Source: Klebsiella grimontii
GTDB taxonomy: Bacteria; Pseudomonadota; Gammaproteobacteria; Enterobacterales; Enterobacteriaceae
DNA: 64,000 nt
Assembly: GCF_900200035.1 (NCBI RefSeq)
Contig: NZ_FZTC01000010.1
Coordinates: forward strand, 62,001-126,000
Direction: 5' to 3'
Part shown: one piece after another, positions 19,199 through 28,957 of the stretch
How the letters are laid out: every line of letters begins with the position of its first letter
Position numbering within the stretch: the stretch's first letter is position 1
Program-made: the position numbers and the translations under genes
The notes under the pieces: model-generated
What the model was told of the DNA's origin: nothing
What the model saw: only the letters and a program-made list of their open reading frames with translations
Databases searched by the model: none

Positions 19199-20701
19199 AT
19201 GAACGGCGAACAACATCAGGAAATCCTTCGTACTGAAGGGCTAAGCAAATTTTTCCCCGGCGTGAAGGCGCTGGATAACGTTAATTTCAGCCTGCGCCGG
19301 GGCGAAATCATGGCTCTGTTAGGCGAAAACGGCGCGGGTAAATCCACCCTGATTAAAGCGCTTACCGGCGTCTACCACGCCGACCGCGGGGCAATCTGGC
19401 TGGAAGGCCGGGAAATCTCGCCAAAAAATACCGCCCACGCCCAGCAGTTGGGGATCGGCACCGTCTATCAGGAAGTGAACCTGCTGCCTAACATGTCGGT
19501 GGCGGATAATCTGTTTATTGGCCGCGAGCCCCGGCGCTTTGGCCTCCTGCAGCGCAAAGAGATGGAAAAACGCGCCACCGCGCTGATGGCGTCCTACGGT
19601 TTTTCTCTCGATGTCCGTGAACCGCTGAACCGCTTTTCGGTCGCCATGCAGCAGATTGTCGCGATCTGCCGGGCAATTGACCTGTCAGCAAAAGTGTTAA
19701 TTCTTGATGAACCGACCGCCAGCCTGGATACCCAGGAGGTGGAAATGCTCTTCACCCTGATGCGCCAGCTGCGCGATAGCGGCGTCAGCCTGATTTTCGT
19801 CACCCACTTCCTCGACCAGGTTTATGCCGTCAGCGACCGCATCACCGTTCTGCGTAACGGCGGTTTTGTCGGCTGCCGGGAAACCCGCGAGCTGCCGCAA
19901 ATTGAACTGGTGAAAATGATGCTGGGCCGCGAGCTGGAGCATAACGCCCTGCAGCGTGCGGGCCGCACCCTACTGAGCGATAAGCCGGTGGCCGCCTTCG
20001 AAGATTTTGGCAAAAAAGGCACTATTGCACCGTTTAATCTGCAGGTCCGTCCCGGTGAAATCGTCGGTCTGGCAGGACTGTTAGGCTCAGGACGCACGGA
20101 AACCGCGGAAGTCATTTTCGGCATTAAACCCGCCGACAGCGGCAAAGCGTGGATCAAAGGCAAGCCGCAAACCCTGCGCTCGCCGCATCAGGCATCGTGC
20201 CTCGGGATCGGCTTCTGTCCGGAAGATCGTAAAACCGACGGCATAATCGCCGCCGCCTCGGTGCGGGAAAATATCGTTCTCGCGCTACAGGCGCAGCGCG
20301 GCTGGCTACGACCGATTAGTCGCCGCGAACAAAATGAGATTGCCGAACGTTTTATTCGTCAACTCGGTATTCGTACCCCCAGCGCTGAACAGCCGATCGA
20401 ATTTCTCTCCGGCGGTAATCAGCAGAAGGTGCTGCTCTCCCGCTGGCTGCTGACGAAGCCGCAGTTCCTGATCCTCGATGAACCGACGCGCGGTATTGAC
20501 GTTGGCGCCCACGCCGAAATCATCCGCCTGATCGAAACCCTGTGCGCCGATGGCCTGGCGCTGCTGGTCATCTCTTCAGAGCTGGAAGAGCTGGTGGGTT
20601 ACGCCGATCGGGTGATTATCATGCGCGATCGCCAGCAGGTGGCGGAGCTGGCGCTGAGCGAGCTCTCCGTACCGGCGATCATGAACGCTATTGCGGCATA
20701 A
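19199..20701 (+). CDS. ytfR: Galactofuranose ABC transporter, ATP-binding protein YtfR
   Basis: This 500-residue protein has two fused ABC domains. The first has a full Walker A (GENGAGKST, 42-50) and Walker B (VLILDEPTA). The second has a degenerate P-loop (GLLGSGRTE) but an intact LSGGNQQK signature and FLILDEPTRGID, the usual asymmetry of CUT2 sugar ATPases such as RbsA and MglA. It powers import through YtfT and YjfF. Confidence 0.96.
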   Translation: MNGEQHQEILRTEGLSKFFPGVKALDNVNFSLRRGEIMALLGENGAGKSTLIKALTGVYHADRGAIWLEGREISPKNTAHAQQLGIGTVYQEVNLLPNMSVADNLFIGREPRRFGLLQRKEMEKRATALMASYGFSLDVREPLNRFSVAMQQIVAICRAIDLSAKVLILDEPTASLDTQEVEMLFTLMRQLRDSGVSLIFVTHFLDQVYAVSDRITVLRNGGFVGCRETRELPQIELVKMMLGRELEHNALQRAGRTLLSDKPVAAFEDFGKKGTIAPFNLQVRPGEIVGLAGLLGSGRTETAEVIFGIKPADSGKAWIKGKPQTLRSPHQASCLGIGFCPEDRKTDGIIAAASVRENIVLALQAQRGWLRPISRREQNEIAERFIRQLGIRTPSAEQPIEFLSGGNQQKVLLSRWLLTKPQFLILDEPTRGIDVGAHAEIIRLIETLCADGLALLVISSELEELVGYADRVIIMRDRQQVAELALSELSVPAIMNAIAA

Positions 20702-20711
20702 GGAGTAACCG

Positions 20712-21737
20712 ATGATGCCTCAATCTGTTCCGAAAAGCGGCCAGCCGAAACGGTGCTTTAACTGGCCAAAAGGGATGCCGCAAATTATTGCGCTGCTGCT
20801 GGTGCTGGTGGTTGACAGCCTGGTCGCGCCGCATTTTTATCAGGTCGTGCTCCAGGACGGGCGGCTGTTCGGCAGCCCGATAGACATTTTAAACCGCGCC
20901 GCCCCGGTGGCGCTGCTGGCGATTGGCATGACGCTGGTTATCGCCACCGGCGGGATTGACCTCTCCGTCGGGGCGGTGATGGCGATTGCCGGCGCAACGG
21001 CAGCGTCGATGACCGTGGCAGGGCACAGCCTGCCGATTGTGCTGCTGGCATCGCTGGGGGCCGGCGCGCTGGCCGGTCTGTGGAACGGGATCCTGGTGGC
21101 GGTGCTGAAGATCCAGCCGTTCGTCGCCACGCTGATCCTGATGGTCGCCGGGCGCGGAGTGGCGCAGCTGATCACCTCCGGGCAGATCGTGACCTTTGAC
21201 TCACCGCATCTGGCGTGGCTGGGTAGCGGGTCGCTGCTGCTGTTCCCGACGCCGGTGATTATCGCCATCGTCACGCTGGCGCTGTTCTGGCTGTTTACCC
21301 GCAAAACCGCGCTGGGAATGTTTATCGAAGCGGTGGGGATTAACATTCGCGCGGCGAAAAACGCCGGGGTAAATACCCGCGTCGTCGTGATGTTGGCCTA
21401 CGTACTCAGCGGCGTTTGCGCGGCAATCGCCGGGATTATCGTTGCGGCGGATATTCGCGGCGCGGATGCCAATAACGCCGGGCTGTGGCTGGAGCTGGAC
21501 GCCATCCTGGCGGTGGTTATCGGCGGCGGCTCGCTGATGGGCGGGCGCTTTAACCTGCTGCTCTCGGTCATCGGGGCGCTGATTATCCAGGGCATGAATA
21601 CCGGGATCCTGCTGTCAGGCTTCCCGCCGGAGCTTAATCAGGTAGTCAAAGCGGTGGTGGTGCTGTGCGTACTGATCGTCCAGTCGCCGCGCTTTATCAG
21701 CATACTGAAGGGGATGCGCGGCCATGATAAAACGTAA
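20712..21737 (+). CDS. ytfT: Galactofuranose ABC transporter permease YtfT
   Basis: This 341-residue membrane protein belongs to the ribose-type (BPD_transp_2) permeases. It has about nine hydrophobic segments and the family GMTLVIATGGIDLSVGA block near residues 72-88. It begins 10 bp after ytfR and overlaps yjfF by 14 bp, indicating a coupled operon. Confidence 0.95.
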   Translation: MMPQSVPKSGQPKRCFNWPKGMPQIIALLLVLVVDSLVAPHFYQVVLQDGRLFGSPIDILNRAAPVALLAIGMTLVIATGGIDLSVGAVMAIAGATAASMTVAGHSLPIVLLASLGAGALAGLWNGILVAVLKIQPFVATLILMVAGRGVAQLITSGQIVTFDSPHLAWLGSGSLLLFPTPVIIAIVTLALFWLFTRKTALGMFIEAVGINIRAAKNAGVNTRVVVMLAYVLSGVCAAIAGIIVAADIRGADANNAGLWLELDAILAVVIGGGSLMGGRFNLLLSVIGALIIQGMNTGILLSGFPPELNQVVKAVVVLCVLIVQSPRFISILKGMRGHDKT

Positions 21738-22710
21738 TTTACCGTTAATGATTACCCTCGCGGTCTTCGTACTGGGATACCTTTACTGCCTGACCCAGTT
21801 TCCCGGCTTTGCCTCGACGCGGGTGATCTGCAATATCCTGACCGACAATGCCTTTCTCGGGATCATCGCCGTCGGTATGACCTTCGTGATCCTCTCCGGC
21901 GGGATCGATCTGTCGGTCGGGTCGGTGATCGCTTTTACCGGGGTCTTTCTCGCTAAAGCGATCGGTTTCTGGGGGATTTCGCCGCTGGTGGCGTTTCCGC
22001 TGGTGCTGGTGATGGGCTGCGCCTTTGGCGCGTTTATGGGCCTGCTTATTGATGCGCTGAAGATCCCGGCGTTTATCATCACCCTCGCCGGGATGTTTTT
22101 CCTGCGCGGCGTCAGCTACCTGGTCTCGGAAGAGTCGATTCCCATTAATCATCCGGTCTATGACGCCCTTTCCGGACTGGCATGGACTATCCCCGGGGGC
22201 GGGCGTCTGAGCGCGATGGGGCTGCTGATGCTGCTGGTGGTGATCGGCGGAATTTTTATGGCCCACCGCACCCGCTTTGGCAATCAGGTTTACGCCATCG
22301 GCGGCAACGCGACGTCGGCGAACCTGATGGGGATCTCCACGCGGAGCACGACGATCCGCATCTATATGCTCTCCACCGGACTGGCGACGCTGGCGGGGAT
22401 CGTCTTCTCCATCTATACCCAGGCGGGCTATGCGCTGGCGGGCGTCGGCGTTGAGCTGGACGCGATTGCTTCAGTGGTTATCGGCGGCACGCTGTTAAGC
22501 GGTGGGGTAGGGACGGTGCTCGGCACGCTGTTTGGCGTAGGGATTCAGGGGCTGATTCAAACCTATATCAACTTCGATGGTACGCTCAGTTCATGGTGGA
22601 CCAAGATCGCCATCGGTATTCTGCTGTTTATCTTTATTGCGCTGCAGCGCGGCCTGACGGTGCTGTGGGAGAATCGGCAGAGCTCGCCGGTCACAAGGGT
22701 GGGACACTGA
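21724..22710 (+). CDS. yjfF: Galactofuranose ABC transporter permease YjfF
   Basis: This 328-residue permease is homologous to YtfT and shares the GMTFVILSGGIDLSVGS motif. YtfT and YjfF are thought to form the heteromeric channel. It ends the ytfQRT-yjfF operon and is convergent with fbp. Confidence 0.95.
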   Translation: MIKRNLPLMITLAVFVLGYLYCLTQFPGFASTRVICNILTDNAFLGIIAVGMTFVILSGGIDLSVGSVIAFTGVFLAKAIGFWGISPLVAFPLVLVMGCAFGAFMGLLIDALKIPAFIITLAGMFFLRGVSYLVSEESIPINHPVYDALSGLAWTIPGGGRLSAMGLLMLLVVIGGIFMAHRTRFGNQVYAIGGNATSANLMGISTRSTTIRIYMLSTGLATLAGIVFSIYTQAGYALAGVGVELDAIASVVIGGTLLSGGVGTVLGTLFGVGIQGLIQTYINFDGTLSSWWTKIAIGILLFIFIALQRGLTVLWENRQSSPVTRVGH

Positions 22711-22721
22711 TTGGAGAATTT

Positions 22722-22744
22722 CCCCTCCCGTACGGCGGGAGGGG
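22722..22744. terminator. Hairpin between convergent yjfF and fbp
   Basis: A perfect 9-bp GC-rich stem (CCCCTCCCG and CGGGAGGGG) has a 5-nt loop. A U-rich tail is poor on both strands, so it may act as a weak terminator or as a repeat-derived mRNA end rather than a canonical terminator. Confidence 0.5.
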
Positions 22745-22754
22745 AAGAGGCGCG

Positions 22755-23753
22755 TTACGCGTCCGGGAACTCTTTAATAAAGTTCTCGACGTCTTCAACC
22801 ATATGGTTGTTGCCGACGAAGAAAGAGCGGCGCTGGTGCAGGCTTTCCGGAATGATATCCAGAATACGCTCTTTACCATCGCTGGCTTTACCGCCCGCCT
22901 GTTCCGCGAGGAACGCCATCGGGTTGCATTCGTACAGCAGGCGCAGTTTACCGTCCGGGTGGCTGGCGGTGCTCGGGTAGAGATAGATGCCGCCTTTTAG
23001 CAGGTTGCGGTGGAAATCCGCCACCAGAGAGCCGATGTAGCGCGAGGTGTACGGGCGCTGGGTCTCTTTATCTTCTTCCTGGCAATGCTTGATGTACTTC
23101 TTCACACCCATCGGGAACTTGATGTAGTTACCTTCGTTAATCGAGTAGGTGTTGCCCTTTTCCGGGAAGCGCATGCGCTCCTGGCACAGGCAGAAGACGC
23201 CAAGGGACGGGTCGTAGGTAAAGGCGTGGACGCCGCAGCCGGTGGTATAAACCAGCATCGTCGAGGAGCCGTAAACCACATAGCCCGCGGCGACCTGTCG
23301 GTTGCCCGGTTGCAGGAAATCTTCTTCAGTAACGGGGGTTCCCACCGGCGTGACGCGGCGATAGATAGAGAAAATCGTTCCAACGGAGACGTTAACGTCG
23401 ATGTTAGAAGATCCATCCAGCGGGTCCATCAGCACCACGTATTTGGCGTGTTCACATCCTTCAAAGACGACGATTTCATCTTCTTCTTCAGAGGCGATCC
23501 CGGCAACAATATCGCGTGCTCGCAGTGCGGCTTTCAACTTTTCATTGGCAAACAGGTCGAGTTTTTGCTGCACCTCGCCCTGAACGTTTTCAGCACCGCT
23601 GGCACCCAGGATATCGACCAGACCGGCCTTGTTGATATCGCGGTGGATGATCTTGGCGCCTAACTTTATCGCCGACAACAAAGCAGTAAGCTCGCCGGTT
23701 GCGTGAGAGAACTCGTGCTGCTTTTCGACAATAAATTCACCTAACGTTTTCAT
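22755..23753 (-). CDS. fbp: Class I fructose-1,6-bisphosphatase
   Basis: Fbp catalyses the irreversible gluconeogenic step from fructose-1,6-bisphosphate to fructose-6-phosphate. The 332 residues match the E. coli length. The metal-binding [13 protein letters not shown] block lies near residues 115-127. It is monocistronic, with the start codon after an AGGGAACGGGTT ribosome region, and is divergent from mpl. Confidence 0.97.
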   Translation of the reverse strand: MKTLGEFIVEKQHEFSHATGELTALLSAIKLGAKIIHRDINKAGLVDILGASGAENVQGEVQQKLDLFANEKLKAALRARDIVAGIASEEEDEIVVFEGCEHAKYVVLMDPLDGSSNIDVNVSVGTIFSIYRRVTPVGTPVTEEDFLQPGNRQVAAGYVVYGSSTMLVYTTGCGVHAFTYDPSLGVFCLCQERMRFPEKGNTYSINEGNYIKFPMGVKKYIKHCQEEDKETQRPYTSRYIGSLVADFHRNLLKGGIYLYPSTASHPDGKLRLLYECNPMAFLAEQAGGKASDGKERILDIIPESLHQRRSFFVGNNHMVEDVENFIKEFPDA

Positions 23754-23928
23754 AACCCGTTCCCTGCATGTTTATGTGAAGTAAAACGAACATAACAATC
23801 TTAACAAAGAATAAAAAAAGTTCGCACAGGTGAATCGCGCCAGCAAAATACGGATTCGCCTTAAATGCATTTCTTTCACCCCCAACATCCCGGTAAACTG
23901 TGCTTCAGATAAGAGAAGGAAGTGACGA

Positions 23929-25302
23929 ATGCGCATTCATATTTTAGGAATCTGTGGCACGTTTATGGGGGGGCTGGCGATGCTGGCGCGTTCCCTCGGT
24001 CATGAGGTAACGGGGTCGGATGCGAACGTCTATCCGCCAATGAGTACCCTGCTGGAAAATCAGGGAATTGAGTTAATTCAAGGATATGATGCCAGCCAGC
24101 TGGATCCGCAGCCGGATCTGGTAATTATCGGTAACGCGATGACGCGCGGAAACCCGTGCGTGGAAGCGGTGCTGGAAAATAATATCCCTTACATGTCCGG
24201 ACCGCAATGGCTGCACGATTTCGTGCTGCGCGATCGCTGGGTGCTGGCGGTTGCCGGAACGCACGGGAAAACCACCACAGCCGGCATGGCGACCTGGATC
24301 CTCGAAGCCTGCGGCTACAAGCCGGGCTTTGTTATCGGCGGCGTTCCGGGCAACTTCGATGTTTCCGCGCGCCTTGGCGACAGCCCGTTCTTCGTGATTG
24401 AGGCCGATGAATACGACTGCGCTTTCTTCGATAAACGCTCCAAGTTTGTTCACTACTGCCCGCGCACGTTGATTCTCAATAACCTTGAGTTTGACCACGC
24501 GGACATCTTTGACGATCTGAAAGCGATCCAGAAACAGTTCCATCATCTGGTGCGCATTGTGCCGGGCAAAGGCAAGATTATCCTGCCGGAGAACGACATC
24601 AATCTGAAACAGACGATGGCGATGGGCTGCTGGAGCGAGCAGGAGCTGGTCGGCGAACAGGGCCACTGGCAGGCGAAAAAGCTCACCACAGATGCTTCCT
24701 CATGGGAAGTGTGGCTGGACGGCGAGAAAGTCGGCGAGGTGAAGTGGGCGCTGGTTGGCGAACATAATATGCATAACGGTTTGATGGCCATTGCCGCCGC
24801 CCGTCATGTCGGCGTGCAGCCTGCCGATGCGGCTAACGCGCTGGGCAGCTTTATTAACGCCCGCCGGCGTCTGGAGCTGCGCGGCGAAGCCAACGGCGTG
24901 ACCGTGTACGACGATTTTGCCCACCACCCGACGGCGATTCTGGCGACCCTGCAGGCGCTACGCGGCAAGGTTGGCGGTACCGCGCGTATTCTTGCCGTGC
25001 TTGAACCTCGTTCCAACACCATGAAAATGGGTATCTGCAAAGACGACCTGGCGCCGTCCCTTGGCCGCGCGGACGAAGTCTTCCTGCTGCAGCCGCAGCA
25101 TATTCCGTGGCAGGTCGCTGAAGTGGCTGACGCCTGCGTTCAGCCCGCGCACTGGAGCGCCGATGTCGATGCGCTGGTGGAGATGATTGTTAAAACTGCC
25201 CATCCGGGCGACCACATTCTGGTGATGAGCAACGGCGGATTTGGCGGCATTCATCAGAAGCTGCTCGATAAGCTGGCGAAAAAAGCCGAGGCGGCCGAGT
25301 AG
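23929..25302 (+). CDS. mpl: UDP-N-acetylmuramate:L-Ala-gamma-D-Glu-meso-DAP ligase
   Basis: Mpl joins recycled murein tripeptide to UDP-MurNAc and so feeds peptidoglycan recycling back into synthesis. The 457 residues have the Mur-ligase three-domain layout. The ATP P-loop AGTHGKTTTAG lies near residues 108-118, and the DEYDCAFFDKRSKF and FDDFAHHPTA-type motifs follow. It is divergent from fbp and followed by a strong terminator. Confidence 0.97.
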   Translation: MRIHILGICGTFMGGLAMLARSLGHEVTGSDANVYPPMSTLLENQGIELIQGYDASQLDPQPDLVIIGNAMTRGNPCVEAVLENNIPYMSGPQWLHDFVLRDRWVLAVAGTHGKTTTAGMATWILEACGYKPGFVIGGVPGNFDVSARLGDSPFFVIEADEYDCAFFDKRSKFVHYCPRTLILNNLEFDHADIFDDLKAIQKQFHHLVRIVPGKGKIILPENDINLKQTMAMGCWSEQELVGEQGHWQAKKLTTDASSWEVWLDGEKVGEVKWALVGEHNMHNGLMAIAAARHVGVQPADAANALGSFINARRRLELRGEANGVTVYDDFAHHPTAILATLQALRGKVGGTARILAVLEPRSNTMKMGICKDDLAPSLGRADEVFLLQPQHIPWQVAEVADACVQPAHWSADVDALVEMIVKTAHPGDHILVMSNGGFGGIHQKLLDKLAKKAEAAE

Positions 25303-25323
25303 GCTATGCTCCTCGTTTATCCG

Positions 25324-25350
25324 CCCTCCGCGCGAGGGCGGAGGGTTTTT
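25324..25350 (+). terminator. Terminator of mpl
   Basis: An 8-bp stem (CCCTCCGC and GCGGAGGG) with a 6-nt loop is followed by five T residues. It lies 22 bp after the mpl stop and just before the GNAT gene, which therefore needs its own promoter or read-through. Confidence 0.88.
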
Positions 25351-25366
25351 GTGACCAGGATGGTTC

Positions 25367-25912
25367 ATGTTGATTTCACAAAGAGTGACCTCTACCGATT
25401 CCGCGCATTTTCCCGCGCTTGACGCGCTGTACGGCAGGGCCTTCCCGTGGCATGAACAGCGTGAAGCCGAGGCTAAACAGCAGGCGCTTGATAATCCGCA
25501 TTATGAACTGGAAGCCTGGTTCGATGATGGCCTGTTTATTGGCCTGAGCGGCTGCTGGCGGTTTACCGACTATGTCTATATTGAGCATCTGGCCGTTGAC
25601 GACAGGTTACGATCGCGCGGCTACGGCAAGCGGTTGTTAGCTGAAATACTTCAGCGCGCGCCGCTGACCATTCTGGAAATCGATCCGCTGACCAGCGAGA
25701 TCGCCCATAAGCGCCTGCGCTTTTATGACACCATGGGTTTTTGCGCGAATCCCTGGGCCCATCGCCACCCGAGCTATCATCAGGGGATCGCCGATCATGA
25801 ATTGATCGTGTTGAGCTACCCGCAGCCGATTAATGAAGCGCAGTACCAGCGCTTTGCGCAGGATTTGCGTTTGGTGGTCATGGATCGGGCTGGTGCGGTC
25901 AAGGTTTTGTAG
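25367..25912 (+). CDS. GNAT-family N-acetyltransferase
   Basis: This 181-residue protein shows the GNAT acetyl-CoA-binding motif A as HLAVDDRLRSRGYGKRLL (about residues 76-93) and a C-terminal RFYDTMGF beta-hairpin motif. The substrate cannot be predicted. It begins 17 bp after the mpl terminator, and its start ATG lies behind a CCAGGATGG sequence, a modest ribosome site. It has no neighbour that suggests a pathway. Confidence 0.85.
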   Translation: MLISQRVTSTDSAHFPALDALYGRAFPWHEQREAEAKQQALDNPHYELEAWFDDGLFIGLSGCWRFTDYVYIEHLAVDDRLRSRGYGKRLLAEILQRAPLTILEIDPLTSEIAHKRLRFYDTMGFCANPWAHRHPSYHQGIADHELIVLSYPQPINEAQYQRFAQDLRLVVMDRAGAVKVL

Positions 25913-25913
25913 C

Positions 25914-26072
25914 CCGGATAAGGCGCGTCAAGCGCCGCCTGCGGGAAAGTATATCCAACGTGGCCTCTGAACCATTCCCCGGTGGCGGCTGACGCCTTAC
26001 CGGGGCTACGGGTTACTGCCGTTTGCGGTTCGGTAGCCCGGACAGGTGCGCGGCAACGCCTGCGGGAAACAG
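25914..26072. repeat. BIME of three REP units
   Basis: Three REP-like palindromes (TAGCCCGGATAAGGCGCG...GCCTGCGGGAAA, CCCCGGTGGCGGCTGACGCC...CCGGGG, and TAGCCCGGACAGGTGCG...CCTGCGGGAAA) are arrayed in alternating orientation between the convergent GNAT and DUF4432 genes. Confidence 0.8.
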
Positions 26073-26074
26073 CG

Positions 26075-27283
26075 CTACTCCTTCGCGATAGGCGTTTCGT
26101 TTTCCGCGACTTTGGTATCGCCCTGAATGGCCGCGATTTTCTTCTCCACGTCGGCAACCTGCTCGCTGCTGTGCAGCAGCGTATAGGTCAGATCAAACTG
26201 GGTGCTTGCCCCAGGCTGAAGCTGCTTAACGCGTTTTTGCTCGCGCTCAATGGTCACCGGATAGGCGTAGCTGGTGCCCGGCTCAATACCGGTTACGTAG
26301 CCCTGTTTCTCAGTATCGGTGTTTTTCCACAGCGTCAGCACCGGCAACTGGCGGGTATCAAACTGAATCGATGCCCCTTTATCGCCGGCTTTGTTGACCA
26401 CGGCGGCCAGGGTTTGATGATTTTCATCCGCCAGCGGCTGCATATTAAACACCATTTCATCGAAACCTTTGGTTGGACCGGCGTAGGTTTGCCAGGTTTT
26501 TAAGCCAGCCTTGGCGTAGTCATTGAACGGGCTGATGCTTGAAATCGGCGCCAGGAAGCGGGCCCCCTCTTCGAGGATCGGCTTGCCAAAGTTGCTGTGA
26601 TAGATAATTTGATAGTCATGCGGATAGTCGGCATGGTTGGTTAAGACATCGTGCAGGCTGAAGCTGTTGCTGCCGGGTACATAGCGCAGCTCGGTCATGG
26701 TCTGCAGATCCGCTTTCTTAAACGTGCTCTCCTTCACCAGTCCGCGAACGCGAATTTCATACGGCGCGGCGTCCGCGACTTCCACTTCCACCTGTGAGGC
26801 CGGCGTGTTGCCAACTTTGCCGTGCAGAGTATAAATCTGACCGTCTGCGGTTACCGGGTGGCCGGTCCATTCATAGCCGCAGCGCACCATCATCTCATTG
26901 AACCCTTCCAGCCAGCCCAGCCCGTTACGGCTTTCGAGGTTTATGAATGCCGGGTTGACTACCTCTTTAACCGGCGAGTCCCAGCCCATTCGCGAACCAA
27001 ACCCTTCGATTTTCAGCAGGTTCATGCCGCGGGTCGGGCTCAGGGTAATTGTCAGGCCGTCTTTGCTGTGGATGACGAGGATTTTGCTGCCTTCTTGTTT
27101 ACCGCCGTGAAGGACTTTTTGCTCAATGCTGAAATTATGATCTTTAATCTTCAGCTGATCGCTGGTTATCTGCCAGTTTCCTTTATCCATGCCGCTTTCA
27201 GCGCTTGTCAGCACCCACGTTTTTGCTACTACTGGCCCAGAAACAAGCATAGCGATTACGGTTAAAGCTAATGTTTTTTTCAT
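26075..27283 (-). CDS. DUF4432 / aldose-1-epimerase-like secreted protein
   Basis: This 402-residue protein has a signal peptide (1-20, ending VVA before KTW) and a body resembling the galactose-mutarotase-like DUF4432 family, with GMNLLKIEGFGSRMGWDSP and GWLEGFNEMMVRCGYEW motifs. Proteins of this fold bind and may interconvert hexose anomers, but no activity is established for this family to my knowledge. A periplasmic location suggests handling sugars before import. A CRP-like site lies about 70 bp upstream. Confidence 0.8.
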   Translation of the reverse strand: MKKTLALTVIAMLVSGPVVAKTWVLTSAESGMDKGNWQITSDQLKIKDHNFSIEQKVLHGGKQEGSKILVIHSKDGLTITLSPTRGMNLLKIEGFGSRMGWDSPVKEVVNPAFINLESRNGLGWLEGFNEMMVRCGYEWTGHPVTADGQIYTLHGKVGNTPASQVEVEVADAAPYEIRVRGLVKESTFKKADLQTMTELRYVPGSNSFSLHDVLTNHADYPHDYQIIYHSNFGKPILEEGARFLAPISSISPFNDYAKAGLKTWQTYAGPTKGFDEMVFNMQPLADENHQTLAAVVNKAGDKGASIQFDTRQLPVLTLWKNTDTEKQGYVTGIEPGTSYAYPVTIEREQKRVKQLQPGASTQFDLTYTLLHSSEQVADVEKKIAAIQGDTKVAENETPIAKE

Positions 27284-27610
27284 TTTTTATTCCTTTTGCT
27301 GAATCGATTGTGTCGCTGATGGAGGGAATTTAGTTGCAAGTGGATTATGAAAATGTGAAGTGTCTCACCTGGTGAGAAAATGGCCGTTTTTATATTTTTA
27401 AATGAGATTTAAATCGCGTTTTTTAGGCAATTATAAAAATGTTTGCTAAAAATATGTGATTTAAAGCGAAATAAGCTTTAACGATTCAGCTATTGTTGGC
27501 CACGGCTATGATGACGTCTGTGGAACCGATAAGGCCGCCGGGTTTTAATTACCTATGCGGCCCTGGTTGACTCTGCTTTACCGTTTAAGAAAAACGCAGC
27601 GGGGAGGCGA
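27284..27610. other. AT-rich intergenic region upstream of the DUF4432 gene
   Basis: A gene-free stretch of 327 bp with a marked drop in GC content. It carries the promoter of the DUF4432 gene with a CRP-like site and the 3' end of the alcohol dehydrogenase message. I see no RNA gene or further operator in it. Confidence 0.5.
27354..27369. promoter_or_regulatory. Predicted CRP site upstream of the DUF4432 gene
   Basis: The sequence TGTGA-N6-TCACC is one base from the symmetric CRP core and lies 71-86 bp before the start codon. It predicts catabolite-controlled expression of the secreted mutarotase-like protein. Confidence 0.5.
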
Positions 27611-28753
27611 TTAAGCGCCGTAGAATGCCTGGGTATAGAGCCCTTTGACATCCTGAACGGACGGATAGTTAGGGTTAGTTAAGGTGCAGGGATCGTCGAC
27701 GGCATGGCGGCTCATTCTGTCGAGAACATTCACAAAGGTCACTTCATTGATTTCAACTTCATCGCACTGGCTTAGCGTTTTCGGCACGCCCAGACGTTGA
27801 TTCAGCGCGTTGATCGCATCACTCAGGTTATTGATGCCTAAAGCCGCTTCCAGCTGGCGATATTTTTTGGTGAACTTCGCGTTATATCGAATGATATAAG
27901 GCAACATAATCGCGTTCGCCAGCCCGTGGGTAATACCAAACTCGCCGCCAATTTTATGCGCCATCGCGTGGACTAATCCCAGCGAAGCATTAGTGAAGGC
28001 GATTCCCGCCAGCGCAGAGGCGTTGTGCATATGCATGCGGGCGTTTATATCATCAGGTGAGCGCCAGGCGGTTTCCAGATACTTAAACACCAGCCGAATC
28101 GCTTCTACCGCATAGGGATCGGTAAACGAGTTGGCCGCGGTGGACACATAGGCTTCAATCGCGTGGGTCAGAACGTCCATACCGGTGTGAACGGTGACGT
28201 GCGGCGGCATTTTTGCCGGAATTGTGGGGTCGAGAATAGCAATATCCGGCACCAGATCGGCGGCAACAATCGGGTGCTTAATATGATTTGCCGTATCGGT
28301 GATCACCGAGAACGCGGTGATTTCAGAGGCGCTGCCGCTGGTGGAAGGAATCGCTACAAACCGGGCTTTATTGCGCAGCGCTGGCATAGAACCGACCGGG
28401 AGGATATCTTCAAACTTCAGCTGCGGATGCTCGTAAAAACACCACATGACTTTGGCGGCATCAAGCGCGGAGCCGCCGCCAATCGCCACTATCCAGTCTG
28501 GTTCAAAGGCCTGCATCTCTTTTGCGCCGCGCCAGACGGTTTTAATGGATGGGTTGGGTTCGACATTATCGATAATAATGCATTCCATCCCCGCTTTATT
28601 AAGTTCACTAACGGCTTTATCCAGAAAGCCAAAACGCTTCATTGAACTTCCGCCGGTGACTAATGCGGCTTTTTTACCGCTCAGCGTGGAAAGGTGTTCT
28701 AAAGCGTTTTCGCCATAAATAATACTACGAGGAATTGAGAAGGCCTGGGTCAT
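27611..28753 (-). CDS. Iron-containing alcohol dehydrogenase
   Basis: This 380-residue type III alcohol dehydrogenase has the GGGSALDAAK nucleotide-binding motif and the metal-site blocks TGMDVLTHAIEAY and HAMAHKIGGEFGITHG, whose Asp and His residues bind iron. I start it at MTQAFSIPRS because the ribosome site AAATGGAG fits and the family begins there. It lies downstream of a CoA-acylating semialdehyde dehydrogenase. A plausible pathway is oxidation of a hydroxyacid or diol to a semialdehyde that the second enzyme turns into an acyl-CoA; the substrate is inferred only. Confidence 0.88.
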   Translation of the reverse strand: MTQAFSIPRSIIYGENALEHLSTLSGKKAALVTGGSSMKRFGFLDKAVSELNKAGMECIIIDNVEPNPSIKTVWRGAKEMQAFEPDWIVAIGGGSALDAAKVMWCFYEHPQLKFEDILPVGSMPALRNKARFVAIPSTSGSASEITAFSVITDTANHIKHPIVAADLVPDIAILDPTIPAKMPPHVTVHTGMDVLTHAIEAYVSTAANSFTDPYAVEAIRLVFKYLETAWRSPDDINARMHMHNASALAGIAFTNASLGLVHAMAHKIGGEFGITHGLANAIMLPYIIRYNAKFTKKYRQLEAALGINNLSDAINALNQRLGVPKTLSQCDEVEINEVTFVNVLDRMSRHAVDDPCTLTNPNYPSVQDVKGLYTQAFYGA

Positions 28754-28845
28754 AGGAAACTCCATTTAATATTAAGGATTTTTTTAGTGTGCATTCATCA
28801 TTTTCGATTCAGCGACATGTGCAGAGTAAAAAAATCGAATTAATG

Positions 28846-28875
28846 CTCCAGATATTGCCGGAGCAATATCTGGAG
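28846..28875 (-). promoter_or_regulatory. Perfect 13-bp intercistronic hairpin
   Basis: CTCCAGATATTGC and GCAATATCTGGAG are exact inverted repeats with a 4-nt loop, midway in the 204-bp gap between the semialdehyde dehydrogenase and the alcohol dehydrogenase. T-rich sequence follows only after about 12 nt on the minus strand, so it may be a partial terminator, an mRNA-stabilising stem or an operator. Confidence 0.6.
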
Positions 28876-28957
28876 GGAGCTTTTTCTTTTAAATCCGCCA
28901 TATTTCCAGGAGGGAGGCGATGGCGGCAACTCGAATTAACTGGAGAATAAGCGGCGA

